Below are positions 25,501-35,446 of a DNA stretch of 64,000 nt, piece by piece. The translations under genes were made by a program, and so were the position numbers. Origin of the DNA: Aquidulcibacter paucihalophilus (lineage in GTDB: Bacteria; Pseudomonadota; Alphaproteobacteria; Caulobacterales; Aquidulcibacteraceae); contig NZ_NCSQ01000168.1 of the NCBI RefSeq assembly GCF_002105465.1, positions 1 through 64,000 on the forward strand, written 5' to 3'. Positions within the stretch are counted from its first letter, which is position 1, and every line of letters begins with the position of its first letter. The notes beneath the pieces were generated by a model. The model ran no database searches. It worked only from the letters and a program-made list of their open reading frames with translations, and was not told the origin of the DNA.

Positions 25501-26270
25501 GTCTGTCCGCGACCGCGTGCTTGAACAGCCTCGCGATTGGCAGCGACTTTGTCGGGTGTGACTTGATTGTTGCGCTCGGTTGAGAAGGCGGTCTCAAAGT
25601 GCAAGCCCGCGCCAAAGGTCATGGCAAAGCCATCATTGATCAGCTTCTTGTAGTCTTGCTGCGCTTGAGACGGCATGGTGGCCATGTCGGCGGCCAATTT
25701 TAAGGCAGTGGGCATCAAGTCCTCAGGACGAACAACCCGATTGACCAAGCCCCAGCTCTCGGCGGTCTCGGCATCTAAGAAATTGCCGGTAAGGGATAAC
25801 TCCTTCGCGCGATATATCCCGATCAGGCGCGACAATTTCTGCGACAGGCCCCAGCCGGGCATAATGCCAACGCGCCCATGCGTGTCGGCAAAGCGGGCGG
25901 CGGTCGAGGCAATCAAGACATCGCACGCCAGCGCGACTTCAAAACCGCCCGTGATCGCGACACCATTAATCGCCCCAATAACCGGTTTTGTGCTGATCTC
26001 AATCGCACGGACGGGATTGGCTTCAGGCTTTTCTGCCGTCGCATCCCCCATAGCTAGTGGGTCGGTCGACAATTCCTTTAGATCTAGCCCTGCCGTAAAG
26101 GCCCGTCCGGCACCGGTCAAAATAATAACCCGGATGGCATCATCCTGATTGAGCTCTATCATAGCTTCATAGAGCGCCGATCGCATGGCCTTCGACATGG
26201 CGTTCATCGCCTCTGGCCGGTTAAGAGTGACAATGGCGATGGCGTCTTGACGGTCGATAGTCAGAGTCAT
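25497..26270 (-). CDS. Enoyl-CoA hydratase/isomerase family protein (crotonase)
   Basis: A 257-residue crotonase. The oxyanion-hole elements are seen in GRAFTAGLDLKELS and in INGVAITGGFEVALACDVLIAS, with E in GIMPGWG replaced by glycine at the position of a catalytic glutamate: the stretch RVGIMPGWGLSQKLSRLIG lacks the usual E before G. Homologues hydrate or isomerise acyl-CoA thioesters in fatty acid and amino acid catabolism, but the missing acid suggests another reaction within the family. It is in the same direction as trmFO and the EEP gene, 80 bases behind the latter. Confidence 0.87.
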   Translation of the reverse strand: MTLTIDRQDAIAIVTLNRPEAMNAMSKAMRSALYEAMIELNQDDAIRVIILTGAGRAFTAGLDLKELSTDPLAMGDATAEKPEANPVRAIEISTKPVIGAINGVAITGGFEVALACDVLIASTAARFADTHGRVGIMPGWGLSQKLSRLIGIYRAKELSLTGNFLDAETAESWGLVNRVVRPEDLMPTALKLAADMATMPSQAQQDYKKLINDGFAMTFGAGLHFETAFSTERNNQVTPDKVAANREAVQARGRGQT

Positions 26271-26350
26271 GGGACTTCCTTCAGGCTTTGGTCTGGGTCA
26301 AACAGCGCAGACTTTGTGCGTGGCCCGGCAGGAAAAGGCAATGCTAGGCT

Positions 26351-27331
26351 TCAATTGATCGATTGGGGTGGGGCAATTGTAACCATCAGCGGGAAGTGGT
26401 CTGACCCCACATCAGACCCCACCTTGCACGCGAGAACATCCACATCACGGACCAGAACATGGTCGATCGTGACCTTGAGACCTGGAATCCGATCCAATTT
26501 GGTGCCGCTCCAGCCAATTGGCCGCCATGTTCCAACAGCCGGACCGCCGCAAGCGACACGCTTAAGCCCCGCAGTTTGCAGCAAGTTATAGAAGGGCAGC
26601 GCACTTGGCGTGGTGTTAAAGTCGCCCATGATCACCACCGGGCCCGGCTCGTTCTGCACCGCTTCTGCCAAAGTCGCCAGTTCGCGATTCCGCACACGCA
26701 GGCCTTCGCCCCGCCCGCGGGTTGGGTTTTGAAGATGCAGCACGATCAGCGTGTATCCCTCGCAGCGTGCCTTCAGCCCAAAGTTGCGGCCTTCGAAGAC
26801 GGCTAACTCGCCATTGGGCCTTTCAACTTTGCAGCCCAAAGTCTCAACGCCCCAAGTTTCCTTCGATGGGGTTACAAATTCTGGGTGGCCAATTCCTGGA
26901 AACAATTCGCGCAGATTGCTGTATTCGGGTACTTCGCCAAGACCAATTGCTTTGGCCTGCTTCACTTCGGGCAGCAACGCAAAGCTCTTCAAGGCGAGGC
27001 GATTATCGTGAATATTCGCCCAAGCCAGGGTCTGGCCGTCAGCCATCTCTGCCTCGGTAAAGTTAGAGGGCGGATAAAGTGTTGGCACACGCAGATTGAA
27101 GAATAACAAGGCCAATAAAGCAAAAGCCTGCACCAGGGTCATGACGCGCCATTTGCCGAACCAAAACGCAGCTAAGCCCACCAAGCCGAAGACCATAATC
27201 AGCCGATCCCAGGCGCCAAACAAAGCCAAGATCCAATGGAAAGGGGCGCCAAGCGCTAGCCCGCAAAGACCCAAGGTCGCAAGCCCAATCAATCCCAAGG
27301 TCAGACGCACAATCCAAATCAGAATGGTCAA
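26351..27331 (-). CDS. Membrane-anchored endonuclease/exonuclease/phosphatase family protein
   Basis: A 326-residue protein with three N-terminal membrane helices within about residues 1-80, followed by an EEP domain facing the periplasm. Motifs seen: [12 protein letters not shown] (metal and catalytic D/N) and the terminal GSDHFPLMV with the conserved aspartate-histidine pair. Family members act as nucleases, phosphodiesterases or phosphatases; the membrane anchor suggests a lipid or periplasmic substrate. The gene overlaps the end of trmFO by four bases, so they form an operon. Confidence 0.85.
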   Translation of the reverse strand: MTILIWIVRLTLGLIGLATLGLCGLALGAPFHWILALFGAWDRLIMVFGLVGLAAFWFGKWRVMTLVQAFALLALLFFNLRVPTLYPPSNFTEAEMADGQTLAWANIHDNRLALKSFALLPEVKQAKAIGLGEVPEYSNLRELFPGIGHPEFVTPSKETWGVETLGCKVERPNGELAVFEGRNFGLKARCEGYTLIVLHLQNPTRGRGEGLRVRNRELATLAEAVQNEPGPVVIMGDFNTTPSALPFYNLLQTAGLKRVACGGPAVGTWRPIGWSGTKLDRIPGLKVTIDHVLVRDVDVLACKVGSDVGSDHFPLMVTIAPPQSIN

Positions 27332-28710
27332 GCGGCTTGTTCTTTCTCGCTTGGGCCAAGCCAGGCTTCGAGGTCGCTCAAGGCGCGAACCGCTAGCGCT
27401 TTTTTGCGCAGGCGCCCCCGTTCTTTCCCTTTTCCACCTGCATCTTCACTCAATTCCGGGAAAAGTCCGAAATTGACATTCATGGGCTGGAAGCTGCCTT
27501 TGCCGCCGTCCACATGCCCCCCAGTGACATGGTTCAACAGCGCGCCCAAAGCGGTTGTTATCGGGGGCAAATGAGGTTCGATGCCTAAACGCTCCGCCCG
27601 GGCAAAACGGCCAGCGAGGAGGCCAATAGCCGCACTTTCGACATAGCCTTCACACCCGGTGATCTGACCGGCAAATCGAATATCGGGACGCGATTTCAGC
27701 CGCAGGCTTGCATCTAACAATTTGGGCGAATTGAGGAAAGTATTGCGATGAATGCCACCCAAACGGGCAAACTGGGCCTGTTCAAGGCCGGGGATCATAC
27801 GGATGACTTCGGTCTGGGCCCCATGTTTCAACTTGGTTTGAAAGCCGACCATATTGAACAACGTACCCAACGCATTGTCCTGACGCAATTGGACCACAGC
27901 CCAAGGCCTTTTCCCGGTGCGCGGATCAATCAGGCCAACCGGTTTCATCGGGCCAAAGCGCAGGGTTTCGCGGCCACGTTCGGCCATCACTTCGATCGGC
28001 AAGCATCCTTCAAAATAGGGTGTGTTCTCCCACTCTTTGAAACTGGTCTTTTCGCCCGCCAACAAGGCATTGATAAAAGCTTCATATTCCTCTTTGTTCA
28101 TTGGGCAATTGATATAGTCCGCCCCATCGCCCTCCGGGCCCACTTTGTCCCAGCGACTTTGGAACCAAGCAATATCAAAATTGATGCTTTCGCGGTGGAC
28201 GATGGGCGCGATGGCATCGAAAAAAGCTAGCTCATCCTCTCCCGTCACCGATTGAACCGCTTGGGCCAAAAGATCCGAGGTTAATGGGCCGGTCGCGATA
28301 ATCGTGCTGCCCCAGGATTCAGGTGGCAGCTCAGTCACTTCTTCGCGTACAAGCGTAATCAGGGGTTCTTGCGTCAGGGCTTGCGTCACCGCTGCAGAGA
28401 AGCCATCACGATCAACCGCCAAGGCAGATCCCGCAGGAACCTTGTGCGCATCCGCACATGCCATGATGAGCGAGCCTGCACGCCGCATTTCCGCATGGAT
28501 CAACCCAACTGCATTGAACTCCCAATCATCGGAACGAAATGAATTCGAACACACAAGCTCTGCCAAACCATCGGTTTGATGCGCGTCGGTCTTCCGAACA
28601 GGGCGCATTTCGTGGAGAATGACAGGAACACCCGCTCGGCTGATCTGCCAAGCCGCTTCGCTTCCAGCGAGGCCGCCGCCAATAATGTGGATAGGTTTTA
28701 CATGGGTCAT
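27328..28710 (-). CDS. trmFO: Methylenetetrahydrofolate-tRNA-(uracil-54-C5)-methyltransferase
   Basis: This FAD enzyme makes ribothymidine at position 54 of tRNA using methylenetetrahydrofolate. The 460-residue product has the nucleotide-binding GGGLAG at 11-16, HEMRP at 33-37, and [11 protein letters not shown] with C54, the likely nucleophile region. The family stretches [15 protein letters not shown] and [17 protein letters not shown] are present. The upstream ATG faces a divergent membrane-protein gene. The EEP gene begins within its last four bases. Length and sequence are normal, so function is assigned with confidence. Confidence 0.96.
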   Translation of the reverse strand: MTHVKPIHIIGGGLAGSEAAWQISRAGVPVILHEMRPVRKTDAHQTDGLAELVCSNSFRSDDWEFNAVGLIHAEMRRAGSLIMACADAHKVPAGSALAVDRDGFSAAVTQALTQEPLITLVREEVTELPPESWGSTIIATGPLTSDLLAQAVQSVTGEDELAFFDAIAPIVHRESINFDIAWFQSRWDKVGPEGDGADYINCPMNKEEYEAFINALLAGEKTSFKEWENTPYFEGCLPIEVMAERGRETLRFGPMKPVGLIDPRTGKRPWAVVQLRQDNALGTLFNMVGFQTKLKHGAQTEVIRMIPGLEQAQFARLGGIHRNTFLNSPKLLDASLRLKSRPDIRFAGQITGCEGYVESAAIGLLAGRFARAERLGIEPHLPPITTALGALLNHVTGGHVDGGKGSFQPMNVNFGLFPELSEDAGGKGKERGRLRKKALAVRALSDLEAWLGPSEKEQAA

Positions 28711-28929
28711 GCAGCTTCAAATAGCGCAGCCTTGGCCTCGAGGGGAGGGGGCGGGCTCAGTCGCTAAGGCCTGCCACTGTCATTCCTTGCCCCTTTTGCG
28801 GGGGCCGGCGCGATCAAGCTTGTTTGATTACCCCTCTTGCACGCCAAAAGGATATAGCCGAAGGGAAAAGCGCACGATCCGGGGACGCCAAGGGCTGCTA
28901 GGCCCCTGTACCCATTTTGAGGAATTTCA

Positions 28930-29808
28930 ATGTTAAAGACTTTCTCCCCTTCTGAAGCGGCCTTCTCTCTATTTGAATTGACCAAGCGCCAGCCGCAATT
29001 CGTGATGCGTTATGCCATGCTTTCTGCAGGGGTAATGGCAATCAACCTGTTGCTGGTTGCGGCGACCAATGCGGGGGAGGCGATGCAGCGTTATCTCGAA
29101 CTCGCGCAAACCGAAACCATGCCTCAACTGGATGAAGTACAGGCCATTCTGGGGCCTGCGATGCCGGCTTTGATTTTCTCCTATGTGACCAGCGCCATTC
29201 TGAATGCCTTTTTGGCCGGTATGGCCTTGCGCAAGACTTTGCATGACCGCGAGGACGGATTTTGGGGTCTGCAAGCTGGCCTTATTGAAGTGCGCTATCT
29301 GATTGCGACGGTGGCCCTTATCCTCATCATAATAGTCACCAGCGCACTTCTTGTGATGATTTCAACCCTCTTGGCTGGTGTTCAAGGCGCTCTTGGCAGC
29401 CTCGCGGCCATTGCTTCCATGGGTGCCCTGTTTTGGTTCGGCATCCGCTTAAGTCAGTTTGGCGTTATGGGGGCGGTGACGGGCACGCTGGGTCTGAAAG
29501 AATCTTTTGAACAAACCAAGGGCAAATTCTGGCGCTATACGGGTGCCTATGCCTTGTGGCTGGTGGTTGTAATCATCCTGGGCATCATCGTGCAAAGCCT
29601 TGCCACCATCGGTGCCTCGGCGCTGGGGACCCGAATTGGTTCCGGCTTGCCTGCGAATTTGGAGGCGTTTGCGACCGCCGGTTGGGCATTTTACACCCTT
29701 TTTTATGGGATGGTCACAGGCTTCCTCAATCTCGGCTTTATTTGTATCGGGGCCTATGCGTGGCACCAAAGCCGGGGCGACTTACCCCCGCCGAAGTCGG
29801 ACCTCTAA
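28930..29808 (+). CDS. Multi-pass membrane protein of unknown function
   Basis: A 292-residue protein with about six membrane helices (for example 27-46, 78-97, 120-147, 152-176, 206-228, 250-275) and short loops. An AGGAA ribosome site lies before the ATG. The central GALGSLAAIASMGALFWFGIRLSQFGVMGAVTGTLGLKESFEQTKGKFWRYTGAYAL resembles glycerophosphodiesterase-type membrane domains only weakly, so I leave it unnamed. It is divergent from trmFO and converges on exonuclease III. Confidence 0.75.
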   Translation: MLKTFSPSEAAFSLFELTKRQPQFVMRYAMLSAGVMAINLLLVAATNAGEAMQRYLELAQTETMPQLDEVQAILGPAMPALIFSYVTSAILNAFLAGMALRKTLHDREDGFWGLQAGLIEVRYLIATVALILIIIVTSALLVMISTLLAGVQGALGSLAAIASMGALFWFGIRLSQFGVMGAVTGTLGLKESFEQTKGKFWRYTGAYALWLVVVIILGIIVQSLATIGASALGTRIGSGLPANLEAFATAGWAFYTLFYGMVTGFLNLGFICIGAYAWHQSRGDLPPPKSDL

Positions 29809-29820
29809 CGGCCAATCGCT

Positions 29821-30603
29821 TTAAAAGTCGAAGTCTGCGGTTACGGGAACGTGGTCTGACGCCTTCTCCCGTGCCCGTACCATACGCCAGATTTTGACCT
29901 CTTTCAGTCGATCTGCCGCCTGTGGGCTGATGGCGAAATGGTCGATGCGGATGCCGTGATCCTTCGGCCACGCCCCTGCCTGATAGTCCCAGAATGTATA
30001 AGCATGTTCAGCCCCATTCACCGCCATGAAGGCGTCCGTCAGGCCCAGATTTAGCAGCCGTCGCCACGCGGCGCGGCTTTCGGGTTGGAAAAGGGCGTCG
30101 CCCATCCAAGCCGCCGGATCATAACAATCACCTGGCCGGGGGATAATGTTCCAATCCCCGGCGAGGACTAAGGGCTCTTCAAGGGTGAGGAGGTCTTTGA
30201 CATGATCTTGCAGGCGAGTCATCCAGCGTAGCTTATAGTCGAATTTCTCGGTACCGAGCGGATTGCCATTCGGGCAATAAAGATTGGCGATCCGCACCGC
30301 GCCACTGGGCGTGGCGACTTCCACTTCCAGATAGCGCGCTTGCAGGTCTTCTTCCTCGCCCGGCAGCCGGTTTTGTGCCACTTCTGCAGGCAATCGGGTT
30401 AATATCGCCACGCCATTATAGCTCTTTTGGCCGGAAATGAAGCAATTGTAACCCGCGTCTTCAAGCGCCTCACGCGGGAATTTGGCCTCTTCGCATTTGA
30501 TTTCCTGAATACAAACAACATCAGGACCAGCTTCTTTCAGCCATTCCAAGAGGTTTGGCAGACGCGCGTTGACAGAGTTGACATTAAAAGTCGCGATGCG
30601 CAT
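29821..30603 (-). CDS. xthA: Exodeoxyribonuclease III
   Basis: A 260-residue AP endonuclease/3'-exonuclease of base excision repair. Visible motifs: N7 in RIATFNVNSVNARL, the metal glutamate in QEIK around 33-36, GDWNIIP in the middle, and IRIDH plus ASDHVPV at the end supplying the catalytic aspartate-histidine pair. It is the bacterial ExoIII branch. Transcribed alone, it converges with the membrane-protein gene, 12 bases apart. Confidence 0.95.
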   Translation of the reverse strand: MRIATFNVNSVNARLPNLLEWLKEAGPDVVCIQEIKCEEAKFPREALEDAGYNCFISGQKSYNGVAILTRLPAEVAQNRLPGEEEDLQARYLEVEVATPSGAVRIANLYCPNGNPLGTEKFDYKLRWMTRLQDHVKDLLTLEEPLVLAGDWNIIPRPGDCYDPAAWMGDALFQPESRAAWRRLLNLGLTDAFMAVNGAEHAYTFWDYQAGAWPKDHGIRIDHFAISPQAADRLKEVKIWRMVRAREKASDHVPVTADFDF

Positions 30604-30683
30604 TAGTCCGATCCTTGAAGCTCTAAGCCTGAGTTAGGGTTTAGTGGAATTCGAAAAGTTTAACAGCCCCGACGAGGTTCCCC

Positions 30684-31055
30684 ATGACAGGCCGCCCTTC
30701 TTCCCCTCGCAGACCTGCTTATTTGGTTGCTGGTCTCATCGCGATTGCTGGCGGCCTGGTGTGTGCTGGGGCAGCAATTGCCCAAGAAGCCGCCCAACCT
30801 GCACCAGCGGCCACAAGCCAACCATCGACGACGACCACCAACACGCCTGAAACAACCCAAGCCCAAGCACCTGCCGCCAAACCAAAGCGTCGCGGTGCCC
30901 GCATGGTTTGTAAGCAAGAGGCGATTTTGGGAACGCGCCTTAAATCAACCCGCACCTGCCGCACGGCAGACGAGTGGCGTCGCATTTCCCGTGGTTTTCA
31001 GGATTCATTGAAAGCCACGACCGATAAGGGTGGCGCTGTTTTCAGTGGCAATTAG
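30684..31055 (+). CDS. Small exported protein with conserved cysteine pair
   Basis: A 123-residue protein with an N-terminal signal or anchor helix (AYLVAGLIAIAGGLVCAGAAIAQ), a low-complexity Ala/Pro/Thr linker, and a C-terminal domain. The domain carries CKQEAILGTRLKSTRTC, a pattern seen in small alphaproteobacterial periplasmic proteins in which the cysteines may form a disulphide. An ATG with GAGG seven bases upstream is used. It converges on a nitroreductase gene. Function is unknown. Confidence 0.7.
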   Translation: MTGRPSSPRRPAYLVAGLIAIAGGLVCAGAAIAQEAAQPAPAATSQPSTTTTNTPETTQAQAPAAKPKRRGARMVCKQEAILGTRLKSTRTCRTADEWRRISRGFQDSLKATTDKGGAVFSGN

Positions 31056-31064
31056 GTCCTTATT

Positions 31065-31736
31065 CTAAAAGCCTTTGAATTGGGCGATTTCATCGAGAGG
31101 GGCGCGCTCGGTCCGCAATTGATTGATCGGCGCGTCCTTGTCTTCATAACCCAGCGCCAAACCGCAATAGATGACTTCATTGTCCGGCAAGCCAAAATGG
31201 GTTGCGAGGCTTTGGCGCACCATGCCCCAAGCCTCTTGCATACAGGTGGCCAAGCCGCGCTCTTCGGCGACCAGACAGATCGTCTGCATCAGCATGCCCA
31301 TATGGGCCCATTGACCATGGCCCATGGAACGGTCAATCACGAAAAAAATGCCAACGGGTGCACCAAAAAACTGATAATTACGCGACATCTGGCCCAAGCG
31401 CCCAAGCTTGTCTTCGCGGGGAATGCCAAGGATTTGGTACATATCTTCCCCAACCTTATAGCGGCGGGAACGATGGGGTTCTTTGACTTCGGCAGGATAG
31501 ATTGGGAATTCACCGGCTTCCCCGCGGGGATTCTCATTCAGCGCCCTTTGTGCCAAGGCCACAACGGCGTCTCGCTCTTCCCCCGCAATCACAATCATTT
31601 TCCACGGCTGCAAATTGCCGCCGGATGGCGCTGAGCGGGCGATATCCAAAAGCGCGCGAACTTCTTCCAAGGGTACGGGATCTGGCTTAAAGGCGCGCAC
31701 AGATTTGCGTTGCTTCACAGCGACTTCAATATTCAT
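31065..31736 (-). CDS. Nitroreductase family flavoprotein
   Basis: A 223-residue FMN enzyme that reduces nitro compounds or quinones with NAD(P)H. The FMN-binding RKSVRAFKPDPVP at 10-22, ARSAPSGGNLQPWK and the late GLALGYEDKDAPINQLRTERAPLDE region are family features. It is a single-domain oxygen-insensitive form. It follows erpA on the same strand by 68 bases and may share a transcript. The physiological substrate cannot be told. Confidence 0.88.
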   Translation of the reverse strand: MNIEVAVKQRKSVRAFKPDPVPLEEVRALLDIARSAPSGGNLQPWKMIVIAGEERDAVVALAQRALNENPRGEAGEFPIYPAEVKEPHRSRRYKVGEDMYQILGIPREDKLGRLGQMSRNYQFFGAPVGIFFVIDRSMGHGQWAHMGMLMQTICLVAEERGLATCMQEAWGMVRQSLATHFGLPDNEVIYCGLALGYEDKDAPINQLRTERAPLDEIAQFKGF

Positions 31737-31804
31737 GATTGTATTCCTGAGCTGGTATTTTTTTCCAGACTAAGGCCAAATGCGCCTTTGGGGCAAGCGG
31801 CCTC

Positions 31805-32134
31805 TTAGACAGAAAAGCTAATCCCACAGCCGCACGAGGATTTCGCATTCGGATTGCGGATTTTAAAGGACGAGCCGATCAGATCATCGACCCAGTCAAT
31901 TTCTGCGCCCTCCAAAAAGGGCAGAGAGACTTGATCGACGGCGACTTTGGCTGCGCCTTTTTCAATAATCACATCATCCTCGCCCGCCTGCTCGGCAAAG
32001 CCAAATTCATATTGAAAGCCCGAACAGCCCCCGCCATTGACGGCGACACGAAACAAGTTCGCCCCGGGCTCGGTGGCAATAAGATGTTCAATTTTCGCCG
32101 CTGCGGCATCTGAAACAGAAAAACCTGACTGCAT
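31805..32134 (-). CDS. erpA: Iron-sulfur cluster insertion protein, A-type (ErpA)
   Basis: A 109-residue A-type carrier that passes Fe-S clusters to target enzymes. The three conserved cysteines are C37 in GGGCSGFQYEF and C101, C103 in SCGCGISFSV. The ATG at 32134 is chosen because the conserved domain begins a few residues on and a longer start adds an unrelated basic tail. It lies divergent to dgt, a linkage common in alphaproteobacteria, with about 117 bases of promoter between. Confidence 0.93.
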   Translation of the reverse strand: MQSGFSVSDAAAAKIEHLIATEPGANLFRVAVNGGGCSGFQYEFGFAEQAGEDDVIIEKGAAKVAVDQVSLPFLEGAEIDWVDDLIGSSFKIRNPNAKSSCGCGISFSV

Positions 32135-32251
32135 GCGTGTAAGCCTATCTTCATGTAAGGGCGCGAAAAGGCAGCTTGAACGCCAAGCTGTTTTCTTTTC
32201 CGTCAACTTTATCCCTATATGGGGTAGAAACTTGTTTTGAGGAAGACCCTG

Positions 32252-33433
32252 ATGCCTGTCCAACCGCGCCCAGCGCCTTTCGCCGCAGATCCCGCCAAGA
32301 GTCGCGGCAGACGCTGGTCAGAGCCAGAAAGCCAAACACGCTCTCCTTTTGAGCGTGATCGCGACCGGATCATCCATTCCACAGCTTTCCGGCGCCTGAA
32401 AGGGAAGACCCAAGTGTTTGTTGCCCATGAGGGCGACCACTTTCGCACCCGTTTGACCCATTCCTTGGAAGTGGCCCAAATAGCCCGTTCTGTATCGCGC
32501 CGCCTTGGACTTAACGAAGATTTGGCCGAAGCCTGTGCCTTAGCCCATGATTTGGGCCATCCGCCCTTTGGTCATACGGGCGAGCATGCGCTGGATGATT
32601 GCATGAAGCCTTGGGGCGGGTTTGACCATAATGCGCAGACCTTGCGCGTATTGACGCGCCTTGAACGCCGCTACCCAGGTTTCGATGGCTTGAATCTGAC
32701 GTGGGAGACCTTGGAAGGCACGGTTAAACACAATGGTCCGATGCTGGCCAAAGGTGTGACACTGGAGAGCTTGGCCCCAGTTTGGCAAAATCTAAATGCT
32801 GAATTTGATATGGGTCTCACAACTTTTGCTTCCGCAGAAGCCCAAGTCGCTGCCGTAGCCGATGACATTGCCTATAATAATCACGATATTGACGATGCCT
32901 TGAGCGGTGGCATTTTTACCGACGCAGAAATGTGTGACAGCGTGCCCTTGGTGCGTGAAGTCTATGACGAGGCCGCCCGCGACTATCCCAATCTAGACCT
33001 TGGTCGGATGCGGGGGGAAGTTATTCGCCGCTTGATTGGCATTTGGGTGAATGATCTTGTTGTTGAGAGCCAAAGACGCATCGCGATCTACAACCCGCAG
33101 TCGGTGGACGAAGTGCGTGCCTTACCACAGGCTTTGGTTGGCTTTTCTGACGAGATGATTGCAAAAGCCGCAACGCTTCGCGAATTCCTCTATGCGAAAA
33201 TGTACCGCCATTGGCGGATGAATCGCTCGCGCAGCCAAGCTCGGCGAATCGTTCGGGAATTATTCGACGTTTTTCTGGCCGAACCCGATACTTTGCCGCC
33301 AGATTGGTTGCATCTCCACAGCAAAGATTCCACGAAGGCAGCACGCTTGATTTGTGACTACATCGCTGGAATGACTGATGATTTTGCAATTGATGAGCAT
33401 CGTCGGCTCTTCAATCTTGATCGGACCTTGTAA
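32252..33433 (+). CDS. dgt: Deoxyguanosinetriphosphate triphosphohydrolase
   Basis: A 393-residue HD-domain enzyme that hydrolyses dGTP to deoxyguanosine and triphosphate. The metal-binding residues are visible as H in [15 protein letters not shown], the HD of [18 protein letters not shown], and the later D in [18 protein letters not shown]. The ATG at 32252 is preferred over an upstream TTG because GAGGAAG lies seven bases before it. In many relatives argS lies between dgt and the SPOR gene; here it is absent and only 67 bases separate them. Confidence 0.95.
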   Translation: MPVQPRPAPFAADPAKSRGRRWSEPESQTRSPFERDRDRIIHSTAFRRLKGKTQVFVAHEGDHFRTRLTHSLEVAQIARSVSRRLGLNEDLAEACALAHDLGHPPFGHTGEHALDDCMKPWGGFDHNAQTLRVLTRLERRYPGFDGLNLTWETLEGTVKHNGPMLAKGVTLESLAPVWQNLNAEFDMGLTTFASAEAQVAAVADDIAYNNHDIDDALSGGIFTDAEMCDSVPLVREVYDEAARDYPNLDLGRMRGEVIRRLIGIWVNDLVVESQRRIAIYNPQSVDEVRALPQALVGFSDEMIAKAATLREFLYAKMYRHWRMNRSRSQARRIVRELFDVFLAEPDTLPPDWLHLHSKDSTKAARLICDYIAGMTDDFAIDEHRRLFNLDRTL

Positions 33434-33500
33434 CAAGGGGCTGGCGCCGACTCAATTGAGAGTTACAAGAAACTTTCTTTCAAGTCTGGAGTAGATTCGC

Positions 33501-34364
33501 ATGGCCAACCGGGATCGTGATTCCTTTGACGATTACGACACTGATGATCAAGACGATGGGTTCTTGACCTTTGATGCGCGCGAAGAAGAAGAAGATCGCA
33601 GTCGTGGCCCGCTGATCATTGTTGGTATTGTAGCCGTTTTGGCTTTGATCGGCGTCGTCTTCTGGCAGGTCTATTCGTCAAATCGCGAACCATCTGAAAC
33701 CCCTCAAGTAGCAGCCGACACGGGCTCCTTCAAAGCACCAGGGGATGCAGCGGCGACCGCTCCAGTCGTCGGCTCTGATCTGGATAAGGGCGTGTTTGAT
33801 GCCGCGAGCGGTGCTTCTGCACCTGCACTCGACGTTCAGCCGGCAAGCCCAGTAGAAGCGCCCATGTTGACCGATGGCAGCGCGGCCCCAGCTGCAATCG
33901 CGCCGGTGCCGGCCCCTGCTGCAGCCCCGGCCAAGACTGCGCCGCCTAAACAAGTCGCCGCCGCAACACCTGCACTTAAGCCTGCGGCTACCGCGCCTGC
34001 TACCAAACCGGCAGCAGCGCCGGCTGCCACCAAAACCGCGCCAGCTGTAACCAAGACTGCAGCGCCTGCGCCCGCTAAAGCCAGTGCGCCAGCCGCGCCA
34101 AAGGTTGATCCTGCACCTGCTGGGGGAACTGGTTTTGCCGCTCAATTGGGTTCGTTTAAGGACAAAGCCTCTGCCGATACTGCTTTGGCGCGCTTCCGGG
34201 CGTCTGGCCTGTCGGGTCCTGTGTCGATCGTTGCCGCAGACCTCGGTGCGAAGGGGACGTGGTATCGGATCCGCGCCACCGGCTTTGAGTCGCGCTCAGA
34301 AGTCGAGATATTCTGCGGCAAGGCGCGCACTGCGGGTGCCCAGTGCATTCCAGCCTCGCGCTAA
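33501..34364 (+). CDS. SPOR-domain cell-division or envelope protein
   Basis: A 287-residue single-pass membrane protein. The acidic cytoplasmic N-terminus (to about 37) is followed by a helix PLIIVGIVAVLALIGVVFW at 36-54, a long Ala/Pro-rich periplasmic linker (about 90-205), and a C-terminal SPOR domain of about 75 residues with FAAQLGSFKDKASADTALARF. SPOR domains bind denuded septal peptidoglycan, placing it at division sites. It precedes nagZ in a shared forward transcript. Confidence 0.9.
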   Translation: MANRDRDSFDDYDTDDQDDGFLTFDAREEEEDRSRGPLIIVGIVAVLALIGVVFWQVYSSNREPSETPQVAADTGSFKAPGDAAATAPVVGSDLDKGVFDAASGASAPALDVQPASPVEAPMLTDGSAAPAAIAPVPAPAAAPAKTAPPKQVAAATPALKPAATAPATKPAAAPAATKTAPAVTKTAAPAPAKASAPAAPKVDPAPAGGTGFAAQLGSFKDKASADTALARFRASGLSGPVSIVAADLGAKGTWYRIRATGFESRSEVEIFCGKARTAGAQCIPASR

Positions 34365-34387
34365 GATGAGGGGCTGGCGACCTTAGC

Positions 34388-35446
34388 ATGGCAGTCGCCT
34401 GCGTCATTGATGTGGCAGGACCCGTCCTGACGTTGCAGGAGCGGCGGTTGTTTGCCGCACGCGATCCTTGGGCCTTTATCTTGTTCGGTCGGTCCTGTGA
34501 GACCCCCGGCCAAATTCGTGCCCTGTGCGAGGACTTGCGTGACAGCGTTGGGCGGGCTTGCCTGATCTTCATCGACCAAGAAGGCGGGCGGGTACAGCGT
34601 TTGGCACCGCCGATTTGGCCGCGGCTACCTGCCTTATCCTTCTATGGCAAGCTTTGGCAGGACAATCCGGCGCATGCGCGGGAGGCTTGCGCCCTGCATC
34701 ATCAAATTATGGGCCAAATGCTGCGCGACGTTGGGATTGATGCCAATTGTGCGCCCTGCCTTGATCTGCGCTTGGAAGGGGCAAGCCATGCCATTGGTGA
34801 CCGGGCTGTGTCGGCCGATCCAAACTGCGTCGCTGATTTGGGTCAAGTTGGTCTCGCTGGCCTCCAATCTGCTGGTGTCGCTGGGGTTTTGAAACATATG
34901 CCAGGCCAAGGGCGAGCCGCACTGGATAGCCATGAAGCTTTGCCCCGGATTGCGGCCTCGAAAGACGTTTTGGCGCAGGATTTGTTGCCATTTCGGGCCA
35001 ATCAATCAGCCCCCATGGGCATGATTGGTCATGTTGTATTTGAAGCCATCGACCCCGTTGCTCCAGCCAGCCAGTCCGCTCGCGTCGTTCACCATTGGAT
35101 CCGCGACGCTATGGGTTTTGACGGTCTATTGATGACCGACGATTTGACCATGAAAGCCCTTGATCAACCCGATGAAGTTAAAGCGGCCCGCGTGTTTGAG
35201 GCCGGCATTGATATCGCCATGCGCTGTCATGGCACGCTGGACGAGCGGGACGCCTTTCTGCAGCATTGCCCGCCCTTGGCGGGGGCCAGTTTAGATCGTG
35301 CAAAGCGGGCGGAGGCCTATGCACCAAAACCTGTCGTTGCCCTCGACCCCGATCAGCTCTGGGCGCGCTTCACAGAATTGACGGGCTGGGAGAAGGCCAT
35401 GACCCTTTCCATCTCGCCCGATCCAACCCGAAAGGCGTGGGCTTAA
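34388..35446 (+). CDS. nagZ: Beta-N-acetylhexosaminidase
   Basis: A 352-residue family 3 glycosidase that removes N-acetylglucosamine from muropeptides in cell-wall recycling. Its TIM-barrel motifs are IDQEGGRVQRL, the KH-loop KHMPGQGRAALDSH and LLMTDDLTMKAL with the catalytic aspartate. The DSH loop histidine is kept, but the usual second histidine of PGHG is glutamine. Stop and the scpA start adjoin directly, so translation is probably coupled. Length is normal for the cytoplasmic form. Confidence 0.92.
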   Translation: MAVACVIDVAGPVLTLQERRLFAARDPWAFILFGRSCETPGQIRALCEDLRDSVGRACLIFIDQEGGRVQRLAPPIWPRLPALSFYGKLWQDNPAHAREACALHHQIMGQMLRDVGIDANCAPCLDLRLEGASHAIGDRAVSADPNCVADLGQVGLAGLQSAGVAGVLKHMPGQGRAALDSHEALPRIAASKDVLAQDLLPFRANQSAPMGMIGHVVFEAIDPVAPASQSARVVHHWIRDAMGFDGLLMTDDLTMKALDQPDEVKAARVFEAGIDIAMRCHGTLDERDAFLQHCPPLAGASLDRAKRAEAYAPKPVVALDPDQLWARFTELTGWEKAMTLSISPDPTRKAWA

